From Clavelina lepadiformis (Eukaryota > Chordata > Ascidiacea > Aplousobranchia > Clavelinidae): DNA of 64,000 bases. Positions 35,471-46,610 of this stretch are shown here, piece by piece. A model generated the notes under the pieces. The model searched no databases. It worked only from the letters and a program-made list of their open reading frames with translations, and was not told the origin of the DNA. Where the stretch lies: positions 18,397,856-18,461,855 of the forward strand of contig NC_135246.1 of the NCBI RefSeq assembly GCF_947623445.1. Direction: 5' to 3'. The position numbers were made by a program, and so were the translations under genes. Position 1 is the first letter of the stretch; each line of letters begins with the position of its first letter.

Positions 35471-36036
35471 GAAATGTTTGGTTTAAGTTTTAATCAGATC
35501 TATTAGTCCTATAAGTGTAGAAGTGGCAATGTTTTGGGTATTTGTTTACATTCAGAATTATAGTAACTTTAGCAATTAAACTTCTACCACATAAAACTGG
35601 TTTGGTGATTTGTTATTCATGCAAATGACTGTTATGTTTTTCACCGCAAACATCTTGTTTAATTTTCAAACATTTGCAAAAGTCCTGTTCCGAAATATGA
35701 ACCGTTTTAGGATATTCAGTTGATTTTGTTTTGATTTTCACTGATTGCAATGTATTTGAATTGATGTACTCATTTTTCCAGTTTCTTTTTATTTCTATAT
35801 TCACATCAAATGCAGATTTTTCCTATTTACATTCATTTTCTCAGCAAGTAGGTCACAAGTATAAATCTCACCATATTCATCTATGGAGTGTCAACCAAAT
35901 CGTAGACTGGTTGATGTTGTATGATAACCAGTCAGTGATCTGATTTCACAAGGGTAGTTGATCAACTGAGTGACTCTTCATTTGAGTGACACATTGGTGA
36001 GTAAGCAATTGTTCAAACTACAGTAATGGTTTTGAA

Positions 36037-36510
36037 ATGAGTGGCACATACCATATAAATGCAATAGATAACATGGTTTCCGTTGCTCTTCACACAAATA
36101 CAACTGAAACCATGTTATCTGTTGCATTTTGCACAACATCACACCAACGCAATAGAAAACATGGTTTCCGTTGCTCTTATATGGCTGGCATCACCGCTTC
36201 AATGCAATTGTCAAAGGATACAACCAAAGAATTTTCAAAATAATTGAATAGTTTCAAAGCGAGCATCATAGAGTTTCCCAAGAACTCTTTCGCCTTGAAT
36301 TTGGTGCATCGACACCATTGCGCCGATCGCGTATGCCGTATGACAAGGCAAAAAGAAACCTGCATTAGAAATTTGTTTTCCGAGCAAGAAGACCTTCCAC
36401 AGGAAGTATTCCTCCGCCGAATTGCGCGTAATTTTAAGATCGGACCAACTGCGGAACTAACAGAACAATTGGACGAGATGGTTGAGGATTCTTGGTTGTT
36501 TTTTTTGTAG
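36037..36510 (+). pseudogene. Passenger reading frame inside the transposon, one stop
   Basis: One frame runs about 157 codons from ATG 36037 to TAG 36510, broken only by TAA at 36241-36243. The second half is hydrophilic with patterned charge (HRHHCADRVCRMTRQ, then EDLPQEVFLRRIARNFKIG) and looks protein-like. I do not recognise it. It may be a relic of the element's own gene or a captured host exon. Confidence 0.4.
36059..36178. repeat. Hairpin plus third copy of a 22-31 base unit
   Basis: ATGCAATAGATAACATGGTT (36059 on) is followed about 26 bases after its end by its near-perfect reverse complement (36106-36127). A third, direct copy with a longer CCGTTGCTCTT extension follows at 36148-36178. 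The arms would form a stem of about 22 bp. Confidence 0.7.
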
Positions 36511-37060
36511 ATTGTACTCTAAACTTTGTCTTGTGTGTGCTGTCATCTGCATTTACTAATTAACTGCAACTTAAACAACAAATGTCAATCTGTCACTCAA
36601 ATGAATTACACAGTCCTTATCAATGTGTCCCTCAAATGAATTAAACAGTACTTATAAATGTGTCACTCAAATGAACTATAATTATGTCACTCAAATGAGC
36701 TGTCACTCTAATAAACTGTCACTCAGATGATATAGGCTACAACCTTCACAAGAACTATAGCACAGTAAGGTGTGAAGGCCGAGAAAAGGCTACCAGAAAG
36801 GCTGAGCATTTTCCGTCAATTGTTGGCTTGTGACTGTTTGTAATAAATCTTTTACGCAATAATCAAACTCACTTAAAGACTGACACGGACAGACGGTCGT
36901 GTTATTGATGAGTGTGTACCGTGTGTTCCTAAATATTTTCATGAAACTGCCTTTTGTTTCATCATCGTAAGATCCCACATTGGATAAAACCAAACAATTG
37001 TTCTCGTTGTGGAACGATGGAAATCACATTTTATGGGGCGTATGGAAATTCGTAACACTG

Positions 37061-38026
37061 CACGACCAAAATTGTATCAATTCTGTAATAAACTACTATT
37101 TAAGTGAAGTTGTAGAAGTGCAAGTACAGAAGTGAACCTGTGAATTTAATCTTAAACAGAAGCCCAAAAAATAACCATTCTACAGTATATACTAAAAGGT
37201 AGGTAGGTCTACCTGATGTAACTACTAAAGACCAAAATGTAATTACATAATTTTTACTCTCTTCGCCCAGGTATGTATGTTCGTAATTCGCCACCCTTTT
37301 GCGCAGGAAAGTCGACTTTCACCCAAAAGTAAAAACTTGCATAAGCCTCCAACTTCTATAGGTTATAAACTCGATTAAAGAAAATTAATGAATTTATCGG
37401 ATTTAGTTACTGCGTTAAATGGTACAGCAGTAACAATATTACATTATCCAATCGGGTCTACTTTTCTTAGATCGAATTTTAATTGATACGGATATTATTT
37501 CAGAACTAAAAAATAATGTACATATACTGTACGAGCATATATATTTATTTAAGAGTTATAATTCAAAACGTCGCGAAAAACATAGCTCTAGGCCTCTATA
37601 GAACCATTGCTATCACTATTTCAAAGCAAGTTTATCTTCCCCACCTTTTATATGCTACAGTAATTCAATATTTGTGAACCAAAGCTATCATGTAATACAT
37701 CACTGTATATAAATGCAATAGTTCGACTGTATAACCTACAAACCTATGGTGTAAATTTTGTCGACACACGTACAACTTGATAGATTGTCTAGTGACATGA
37801 AATCTTCATCGCTTCGGGCGAAATATAAGCAATGACGAACAAATTAGCAACTGAATTTAAGAAACATGAAACAATTTTCTGTTACGTCGTCCTTCAGTGG
37901 TGCTCAAAAGTGCTGACTGTAGCAAGCCGTGAAAGATTTTTAGGCAAATAGCATGATGTGGGTTTTCTAAACAAAAACTAATTAAGAGTGGGCAAGAAAG
38001 CCATCGCGCAATATACGGAGGTAACA
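37061..38026. other. Intergenic upstream of the sulfotransferase
   Basis: No gene or transposon end recognised. The last few hundred bases should hold the promoter of the gene starting at 38027; an in-frame TAA lies at 37979-37981. Confidence 0.4.
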
Positions 38027-40850
38027 ATGCTGTTTAAATGGAAGATTTTACCTAAGTTTTGGCAAAGCAAAGCTCAGCACTTCTTAACCATTAGGAGCAG
38101 GTTTTTCTTGTTGATGGCTGTGGTTGTGGTCGGTACGTTATTTCTTCATTTCGTCTTAATTCGAGACATGTCTAATATAAAGGAAAGAGACAAACTGCCT
38201 CATATGACAAGTAAAAAAGAACTGAGCAAACCAACAACCACAACAAAAGCAGTTAAAACAAAGAAAGACACCAGCAAAGAAAGTTATCACAAAGAACATA
38301 AACGAAAATCTTTTCGTCATATTCCGAAGACAAAAGAAAGTTCGTTTGTGTCAAAGCGAATGGTGAGATTTTTTTAAATCTTATTGTAATTATACGTATG
38401 GGACGTTTAGATTTTCTACTACAGAGTGTATGAACCACCAATGGTACAACCAAGTTTACGAATTTAGACCTAGTAGCCTATAGCTTATTCAGCTACATAA
38501 AGCTCCATATATACTATATAGCCATATGTACAGCTTTACGTATTTATTTTGTCCACTGACATATCGGTTTGTGTTACTAAGAAAGTCATCCACACAATTA
38601 CACAAGGTAAATTTTTCATAAAACAAACCTTGCATTGATCGACAGATGGCAGCTCAGGATCTTTCGCTTCGTGAGCCTAGTCACGTGACCAAACAAAGAT
38701 TCGACGCAAGGGTGCAAACCATCGCCAGACGGTGCTCGAGAGTTGACCCGGAATTTCGTATAAAATGGCAGCAAGTAAAAGAAAAAGGTCAGCATCCAGA
38801 AATTACTACAATAATGAGTGTTTTGTATTGTAAGCTTAATCAAAACATTTTGCATTGAAAAGTGTCCCGAAATCAAATGCACAAAGCAAGAAACGCTCGC
38901 TTTCGATGTCTTTTCGAACAGTTGTTTATATAATATAGATTTAGTCCATTACGTATCCAACAAACAGTTTGATGATAAACGTATAAAGGATTTGCCTTAA
39001 GCCTGTTGTTTAGAAAAGATTAAAAAATTAAGAATATATAAAAATTACAATAAGAATGTCACGAAAGTAAAAAATTACCTCAGGGGCGCCCACTGACGGA
39101 TATATCGGCAGTTACCTTCATCGCACGATGCTTTGTCAAGTGTTGAAAGCCGGGAGTTCAACATGGAATGACGTTTTCTGGAACTTGCGCGCTCCAGGCG
39201 AGGCAGCGAGGGAACAATTTTGGGAAAAAGCCATCCACGGCAACGTGAACGCTTTCGAAGAATTAGAAGCAGCAAAAAAGTTGGAAATCTGGAAAGTAAC
39301 AGTCGCTAAAAGCAAATTTTTGACCAGCCGCACACAATGCTTTTACCAAGCAGTAACGTATAGTCCGTTAGGTGTCGGCCAAGGACTTTAATTGTATAAC
39401 CTAGCATGGTACTTGAGCAACTTTAAGCCTCAGATTCATAACAAATCAGTTTATTAAAACTTTCCTCTTCTCATATTGCAGGACCAAGCCTCAGCTATCA
39501 TGGTCAATGTTCGCCATCCCTTTGCTAGGATGATATCAGGTTGGAGAGACAAATGTCAGCAGGTTTATTACTATAATACTTGGTTCAAGCAATATCCTGA
39601 ACTGAAGAAATACACAAATATGTATGGGAGGTGGTGAGTATTATGTTGCTTGCGCAGTCCTGATCGTGATATAAACGCGCTATAACCTACATCCCTTAAT
39701 ATTTACCAAACTAAAACAGGAACAATGAAAATACCAAAACGGAAAATAGGCCACCAAACTGAAAAAATGCCAATAGAGCAGAATAGGCCATACCAAAATT
39801 AATTTTACTAATTGACTAAAGCCGGATGTAACAAGATAGAAGTACCGATAGCAGGAAGAAGAAGTTACAAGAAATCACAGAACAGTAAGTTTTATTATCA
39901 CAGGATGCCAGTAGAAGAACATTGTAGCCTAATATATAAGCTTAACCAAAATAAAATTTATCGAACCGGAAAATACCAAAATGGCATTTAATTTGTAACA
40001 AATTTTTTTTTTATTGTTCAATATTCTTATTCTTCTTTTAGCAACCTGTGATATTAACTCTTATTGCTCTGTGAATCATGGCAATGTATAACGGAAACTT
40101 ATTGCGAGTAAATATTATTTAGGTAAGGCTAAGTTCTCCTTAAGTACCCTATTTTCTGAATTGGTATATTCCAGTTAGGTTATTACCAGTTTTGGTACAT
40201 TTATTACTAACATTTTCCTGTGACCAACCAACCTTTAACGCATAATTAGGCTTTAAAAGGTTACATTATTCAGAATAGACACGACAGTAGGCCTATACTT
40301 ACATATATTTTTTATTTCAGGATAATTTCCCGTTTGATCTTTGTTTATATCATAACCTTTTTTTAGGCAAGGACCGGGACAATATTTCATCGAGTGGAAA
40401 GATTTTGCCCGGTTTATAGCAGACCACGGCGACAACAGCAGCTGCCTTGACCCCCATTTTAAGCCTATCGCAACTACTTGCGACCCTTGCGTAGTGCCGT
40501 TTAATTTTGTCATTAAACTGGAAACTTTCGAAGAAGGTAAGTTGAATTAAAACTATCAACTTGAAACAACAATTAAACAGTTTCAATGAGACCCTTTGGA
40601 CCCTCTTATTTTTGCTTCCTTGAAAGACGCTGCGTGGATTTTAAGGAACATACTGAAGACAAGTGCCAGAGTTCTTCGTTTACACAACCCCAGCAGTTGG
40701 AAGAGGGAATCCCCCAAAGACACGATCAAGAAATACTTTTCTCAACTTCCAACGAATCTTATAAAACGCTTATATGATGTCTATGAACAAGATTTTCTTT
40801 TATTTGATTATACTTTCGATTTAAATAACTTAACTGCTGGCGGCTGGTAG
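38027..40850 (+). CDS. Golgi carbohydrate sulfotransferase (CHST8-14/HNK1ST-like), six exons, intact
   Basis: Exons 38027-38362, 38646-38829, 39084-39352, 39482-39633, 40367-40536 and 40591-40850 join in one frame (1371 nt, 456 residues) with GT-AG borders. The product is a type II membrane protein: a short cytosolic end, a membrane helix at about residues 26-45, and a Lys/Thr-rich stem. The catalytic domain has the 5'-phosphosulfate loop QVLKAGSSTW (about 192-201) and the 3'-phosphate motif VRHPFARMIS (R274 to S282). The C-terminal YEQDFLLFDY is typical of the family. These enzymes move sulfate from PAPS to glycan hydroxyls in the Golgi lumen. The acceptor sugar cannot be read from sequence. 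The last intron's acceptor (TTTCAATGAG) is weak but is the one that preserves the family's C-terminus. Confidence 0.85.
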
Positions 40851-43800
40851 CTTAGTTCTTTTTCAGTAATTTCTCATCCATTTGGATTCTATATTAAGTT
40901 TAAGGAAAATTAGTTTCAAAGATGATTTTGATCAAAAACCTCCCTAACTCCTATTTCAAGCACTTCGAAAAAGTTGAGGGTTTATTGGCTGTTTATAATA
41001 AGCACCAATAAAATGCCACTAGTGAATGGCAGTGACTCCTTTATCAGAAAAAAGGTGTTCTTCCCAGGCAAAACTCTTTGTTGCCTAAATAATGCCAAAC
41101 AATTGTTCGTGAGCATGTTTTTTTTTGTGCTATAACTACAACGGTTAGCATCCTAACTTTCGTTCCGCATAGTTAATGGCGAAAAATAAACAATACAATA
41201 CAAAAACCAAGAATAGTAAACCGAAGCATGTGTTAGACGACTGAATTCGCTAAAAAATAAACACAACCCTTTATAACGGTGTTATCAGTAGAATGGCCCA
41301 GAAGGCCGGAAAAACGACATGGTTAGTGAGTGATGGAAGACGCCTTTTGCATTGTTTTCCAAGTTGTGATATTGTAGTTGTATATCTGCTATTTACCGCG
41401 CTATTATTAGTAAAAGGCCTTCTTTACCATAAGTTCTTCTCAGTTCACGACAAAATCTATTAAAGCACAGTTGTTTGACAATCTATTCCGTAAACGTGTT
41501 TTCCATCTTAAACCTTTGAACTCATTGTACTAAGATAACCTCATTAATTGTCAAAAACGTGACCTGCATTGCATTATGAACTCACCAAATTCGAAACAGC
41601 CTGGTGTGATTGACAACTTATTCGCCAGGCACGTTTTCTGCACGATTAATAACCGCACTGTCATTCCAAAATAGACAGCGTTGACTGAACTTATTTCCTT
41701 CAACGATTTGTCGTTAGAATTGACACTTAAACTATAAATCTTCGAGTCCTCCATTTCTGTTTTGATAAAAACACATTTCGCCTCGATTTGGAATCTTGAT
41801 TCTGCAATGCTCTCACTCAGTGTATATATGTACCGTTGCATGCTATTTGTGCTTGTGCGTGCATGTTTTAACACGCACGGAGTTGGAAAATGAGAATGAT
41901 TATGAATGATCGAGAATAAAATAGATCGATCTCGTGTATTGTGAAGAGATGTGTTGTTGGCAATTGGGTTCTTAAAATCCTTTCCTTTGAACAGTAATAT
42001 TGTTGTAATTTTTCGTGTTTGTCTGAAGTAATAATGAAAAGCATTAAAAGTGAAATTAATCAGATTCTCTGTATTTAATATTGTAATAATCTATTCGACC
42101 GAAGTCTAGGAAACCTCGAGACAGAATTCGCAACTTTGTAATTGTTCTTAAGAGTCTGATTGCATTATAACATAATATTTATTCTACACTCTAACCAGTG
42201 TATTCCATAAGCACTGCAGTCACACGACCTTCAGTTACAGTGGCCAATAGAAATCGCACAGCATCATAATAATAGTGGCGTTGTGACATTTTTATGTAAG
42301 GAGTGGGTGTCTAGCGTCCACTAACGCCACAAAGTAAAACATGTATTGTAAGCACATTTATATTCAACATCGAAACACATTTAAACAATACTAGGTTAGT
42401 AATCTATAATTAAAGCATTTCACTAAAATTAAACAGCAGATTGCTAGGGTTAGATATGAAAATCAAGGACATGAATGGTAAATAGCAGTGGCCGGGTGAT
42501 AAACTTCGATCAAGTTGAAACGTTAACAAGTTACTTGGGTTTAAGTTAAGCAAGCTCATCGGGAAAATTGTAAAAATTAGGTACAAATCGTGAGTGTTGA
42601 ACCGTTTTTATACAGTTTAAAGTTTACCAAGGACATTGATTAGACAAAGTTTAAACAGAAATATACTGGCAATGATTATTATTATCACTGTCACATCACA
42701 GTCGGTTAGTTTTGCATTTCAAGCAATGAATATTGACACTACTCACCATGAAACACCAAAAAATACAGCTTGGTAACTTTTGATAAGTTATTATCCTATA
42801 TATTCAAACTTGGAAGAAATACACAACACTTAAGTAATATGACACAAAATATATGAACAACGTTTGAAAACGCGTTTAGGTATCAAAGCCCTTAAGTAGG
42901 ATGAAACTAAATTAGAGACTAAATGTATGATAATAATAAATTTACCATATGACGATACTACGAACAGAATTGGTTTGGTCTCGAAACATTTTGAATAAAA
43001 AGTGAAAGTGGGGCCTCTTACCCAAAGTTTAAAACAAACATTCTTGGACTAGTTTTGGTGGATTAACCAGGAACGTACATACCGGAACGAACCTTAGTAG
43101 CAAGAGTTAAACAAACAAAGAATTCTCCACAATTGCACAAAAATGGTTCAATAATGCGTAAGATTAGAAATAACAATAATAATGAATAATTTTAAGATAA
43201 ACCAACCAATATATTTTCAACATATTTAGCAGACGTTTCGCCAATTTAGTTTAATGTTAATTAAAAAAACTTGCAATTAAATAGATACAACACAGCACAC
43301 GTAGGGCACAGTTTCAATGAAACCCATTAAAAGTAGTGCATAATATCATTTACAATTACTAATTAAGTTTGAGTTTCAAGCAGAATTTTAGTATCTGAGG
43401 TAAAATTCTGTCTAAAGTAGTAAAATAGTTCGAAAGAACCGGTGCGAACCGGCTGAATCCCACCACTGAGTGCAACCAAGTCGGTAACGGATAGTTTTTT
43501 TTCTTCAGTAAAAAAAGAAAAGCGAATACGAACTAAACGAAAGAAATGTCAAAAATCCATGAGCCTATGAACATGGAGCAAATAATTATAATTAACTTAC
43601 AAATAGGCCTAAAGGCAATTGGGTTATATAAAATGTGGATGTGCATTTTGTTTGCAACGTGGTAAAAAATTTGAGATAATTGTCAAAATGAACACACAAC
43701 CACTTTTATTTTAATACAAACGTTTTTTTTTGTTTCATGGTCTGTTACAAGCCGTTGTTTGTACATTCGTTGAAGCCGGTACGAATTTCATATGTGCACC

Positions 43801-44044
43801 GCACTCTGTCTTTCAACTTGACTGTTCTTACGAGTCCGATCTTTTTTCACACATTTCCGCACAGTGGCGTAGCCAGAAAAAAAAATTGGGAGGGGGGCAA
43901 ATATTTCATGAGTTCAAGGGAACTATGCAATACAAATACAAATACAATCAACTTCTTAATCCGCCTTGTCCGTGTTTAACGGTAAGAATTAAGAATAAAG
44001 TTAACCTAAAGAAGTGATCGGGTCAGTGAGAAAGTTTATATAGG
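40851..44044. other. Mostly unassigned
   Basis: Apart from one possible exon (41586-41801) I see only AT-rich sequence. A hAT-like end (CCACTG preceded by GCTGAATCC, near 43450-43468) and a CAGTGGCGTAGCCAG end (43862) are single termini without partners. Confidence 0.35.
41586..41801 (-). CDS. Possible exon of an unrecognised minus-strand gene
   Basis: A 216-nt open stretch lies between acceptor GAGCATTGCAG and donor TTTG|GTGAGT, phase 1 at both borders. Residues such as SRFQIEAKCVFIKTE, VNAVYFGMTVRLLIVQKTC and ITPGCFEFG alternate like beta strands, with several Cys. Phase 1-1 exons are common in extracellular modular proteins. I recognise no family and find no neighbouring exon, so this remains weak. 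Confidence 0.3.
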
Positions 44045-44295
44045 GCAGTGGTTGCAATCCATGTTCAACATAATGCCTCCCTGTCCTATTTAAAGTTGTT
44101 TTTCATCTCCCCTGTATTTAAAATAATTGCAAAAGCCACAATTGTACCAACGGTAATCTGGAAATCAGTTTGGAATATTTTCCAAAGCTTTTGTTAAATT
44201 AAATCTCTTCTAAAAGTTTTTGCTAGCCTCAGCTAAAATCCGGTTCTACAGTATCTCTCCCGGGCGGGGTCAGACTCTCTGGTGAGAACCAATGG
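44045..44295. mobile_element. Probable short hAT-type element
   Basis: GCAGTGGTTGCAATCCATG at the left and CCATTGGTTCTCACCAG read inward from the right form imperfect inverted ends. TATATAGG flanks both sides (44037-44044, 44296-44303). 251 bp with no coding capacity. The inverted ends are less alike than in the other elements here. Confidence 0.6.
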
Positions 44296-44612
44296 TATAT
44301 AGGCCGATATTACGACAATACTTTTCCTGCTACTTTTAAATTACCTATTTGGCACTTAAATTGAAACTTTTCTAAAATTTGCGAAACGATAATACAACTG
44401 CTTTATACTCTTAGTAAATAGTTCTGATAATTGGGAACATTTATTTTGGGAGTGTGTTTACGCGTAAGCAAGAAATTCCATAACAATATCGTACTCCTTC
44501 ATGTGCTCACACGTACAACCTATAATGGTATGTCGATCTAGTACTGTGGCTTGTGTGAAATTAGGTAGCCATTTATCTACGAAGTCAATCATGCAAATCC
44601 ATAGGCCGTTTT

Positions 44613-45294
44613 GGTGTACAGACACATAATCACGCGACATTTAATCATGCGACACTTAATCACTAGACACATAATCACTTTGACAGTTAATCACGCGACA
44701 TTTAATCACACATTTATAATTTTCACCACGTCCCGGACGTCGTCTGCCTCTGATATATGTGTGTTCGAAATACGAAAGCAGCTAAGGCATCTTCTCGATT
44801 ACCGAATAACCCAATTTTTCGTATTCCGTTTTTGGAATTTTCGTTCTCTCTGGCCAATCTTTTCGAGAGTAGTGTTCATTGTCAGCTGGAGAGTCCCATA
44901 AACAAAGAAAACAAGAATGTTTTCTATAACGTCCTTGCAATCCTTTCAAGAACCCGATCATTTTGAAATCTCCACAAAGCTGCCAGTTGTATCTGACATA
45001 GTTAATACTTTCAAGGAGGAATTTTACATTTTTGTAATCTTCTCTCATTTGGACAGAATGGATTCTTCTTCTATTCCAAAGCGGTACAAGGCACTGAAAC
45101 TGCGCGTGCAAAACAAAGTTGACCGTTATCTGTCAAGTGAAATGTTAGTTTATCTTCGTGCAGTTGCTCACATTTCCCATGTGTAGACTTGCAATTTTCG
45201 ATACTGTAAATGTGTGATTAAATGTGGCGTGATTAACTGTCCAAGTGATTATGTGTCGGTGATTAAGTGTCGCGTGATTAAGTGTCACCAAACC
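44613..45294. mobile_element. DNA transposon with 9-bp target duplication and subrepeat inverted ends, carrying a gene fragment
   Basis: GGCCGTTTT flanks both sides (44604-44612, 45295-45303). Ends read inward GGTGTACAGACACATAATC and GGTTTGGTGACACTTAATC, followed by CACGCGAC in both. Each arm is a run of units like GACACTTAATCACGC and GACAGTTAATCACGC (44620-44712 and, inverted, 45215-45285). It is 682 bp and contains a minus-strand coding fragment. Confidence 0.9.
44782..45111 (-). pseudogene. Fragment of a transposon-associated 'CGD-K ... CFLCLWDS' gene
   Basis: The 109-codon frame contains NYVRYNWQLCGDFKMIGFL, HSCFLCLWDSPADNEHY and KDWPER in order. I recall this set of motifs (W-x-x-CGD-K, then C-FLC-WDS-x4-HY, then WP-R) from uncharacterised, often multicopy invertebrate proteins that look transposon-linked; no named function is known to me. 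The frame is far shorter than those proteins, and the later part is absent. It lies wholly within the element at 44613-45294. Confidence 0.6.
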
Positions 45295-45303
45295 GGCCGT
45301 TTT

Positions 45304-46283
45304 GTAGGGTAAATTGGTCAGGAGACTGTTGTCAGGGCGCACAGGCTAAAGGCTTTAATGCGAAAGATTATTAATTGAGCGTCATATGTCACGTCCGAGT
45401 ACTTAACTGCGCAACAAAACCTTGACGCGATGTTTAAAGAGACACACGTGGTTTGTTGTCGATCTTAATTAAATCACTCACAGCTTTGTGAAGTGATGAG
45501 ATAGAGGGCGATTGATTGTGTATTTGCCTTGTGATTGAGTGCTGCTTGTTTAGTGAAGCAGAAATCACGATAACGTGTTCACACAGCAAGTGTTACATGG
45601 AAGAGCGACATATTATAAAAGCAGTCCACTTAACAGCAAATTAATCGTATTGTTTGAACACGCCAACATGTGCAAATAACATGACTGATCTTCTAATGTA
45701 ACGTAATTAGAGAAACAAAGACTGAATAAATATTGGAACGTTTTGAACACAACGAGTCTTGTTGGTCGATCGAGAAAAGTATTGACAATTGTATGTCAAG
45801 TTGTCATATACTGTATGATCAAAGTCGCCTAATAAGTTATAGGATTTCAAAATAGTAATTTCTTTGCAGGACAAGTAAAACTCACTGTCGACATTAAAAT
45901 CGTCAGTAGAAAACAATAAGTCACAAGTAAGCTGTAACTTAAATGATTTTCAAACCTCGCTGCTGATAATCAGGCAATGACATGTATAAGGTAGTAGCCT
46001 AATAGCAGGAAATCTTTTGGAAGATTAATTTCTTTTCTTAGTTGGAAGTACAGAACTTGTTTGCTAAGTTTTTGTTAAAAAAGCTTGCTTGTGTTGTTTT
46101 ATGGGCGTTTCTGTAACGTAGCATTATCAAATCATAAAAATTATTTTCGAATAGGCCTATTCTTGAACTATGCTGTAACTGCGCCAATACATAATAATGA
46201 CTTTTATCTTTAAAATACCATAAAATTCTTTGATAGATTTTATCAACATAAAGTAAGTTTGAGGGATTACGTTTAACTTGAAA
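45304..46283. other. Intergenic, nothing recognised
   Basis: Only short unsupported ORFs. It should include the promoter of the PLAC8-like gene. Confidence 0.4.
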
Positions 46284-46610
46284 ATGGTTTCCTTTCGAAA
46301 CGGATTGTTTGGATGCTTCGACAATTGCGGCGTGTGCATTGTTAGTTACTTTGCACCTTGTTACAGCGTTGGAAAAACAGCAGAAGCGATTGGCGATAGC
46401 TGCTGCCTTTGCTGTGTTGCCTACATGTTTACTGGGTGCATCGCTGGAGGAATCATCCGAGGAAAAGTTCGTCAACAAAGAGGAATCGAAGGATCCTCGT
46501 GTGGTGACTTTTGCGTCCATCTTTGGTGTCCTTGTTGCGCCGTTATCCAAGATCGCAACGAGGTCATTGATATGCCTGCTGCTAGTGGACAGTCCATGAC
46601 GAGGGCGTGA
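46284..46610 (+). CDS. PLAC8: PLAC8/cornifelin-family protein, single exon
   Basis: A 108-residue Cys-rich protein from ATG 46284 to TGA. The order of motifs is diagnostic: NGLFGCFDNCGVC, APCYSVGKTAEAIG, DSCCLCC, AGGIIRGKVRQQRGIEGSS, then CVHLWCPCCAVIQDRNEV. Family members are about 110-150 residues and are typically membrane-associated; different members are linked to differentiation, cell size or metal handling, so no specific role is assigned. It lies between the two sulfotransferase copies but has no sequence link to them. Confidence 0.9.
   Translation: MVSFRNGLFGCFDNCGVCIVSYFAPCYSVGKTAEAIGDSCCLCCVAYMFTGCIAGGIIRGKVRQQRGIEGSSCGDFCVHLWCPCCAVIQDRNEVIDMPAASGQSMTRA

Larger units (their letters stand above)
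35953..36744. mobile_element. DNA transposon with inverted subrepeats, inserted in a type C relic
   Basis: TTCACAAG flanks both sides (35945-35952, 36745-36752; the ninth base differs, T against C). The paralogs at 19885, 25830 and 63730 show the empty site GATTTCACAAGA. The left end is GGTAGTTGATCAACTGAGTG and the right end inward GGTTGTAGCCTATATCATCT. Both arms contain tandem TCA(C/T)TCAAATGA-type units (reverse TCATTTGAGTGACA). It is 792 bp with a broken internal reading frame. Confidence 0.85.
35883..37060 (+). pseudogene. Type C relic split by a transposon
   Basis: ATG 35883 opens MECQPNRRLVDVV and a stop. The relic runs to TTTCACAAG (35952), is interrupted by the element at 35953-36744, and resumes at 36753 with a degenerate finger region matching 26220-26450 (for example CATCGTAAGATCCCACATTG). 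Confidence 0.7.

Noticed and set aside
36790..36993. Minus-strand frames over the type C relics (also 26109-26438)
   Set aside because: They are antisense to degenerate finger sequence and recur only because the relics are duplicated.
43440..43468. hAT-like right end (CGAACCGGCTGAATCCCACC then ACTG)
   Set aside because: No matching left end within the preceding few hundred bases, so the element cannot be bounded.
43862..43900. CAGTGGCGTAGCCAG sequence resembling a transposon end
   Set aside because: Only one end is found, without an inverted partner or target duplication nearby.
46038..46550. 170-codon minus-strand frame opposite the PLAC8-like gene
   Set aside because: The plus strand has the diagnostic PLAC8 cysteine pattern over the same bases; the antisense product has no family features.
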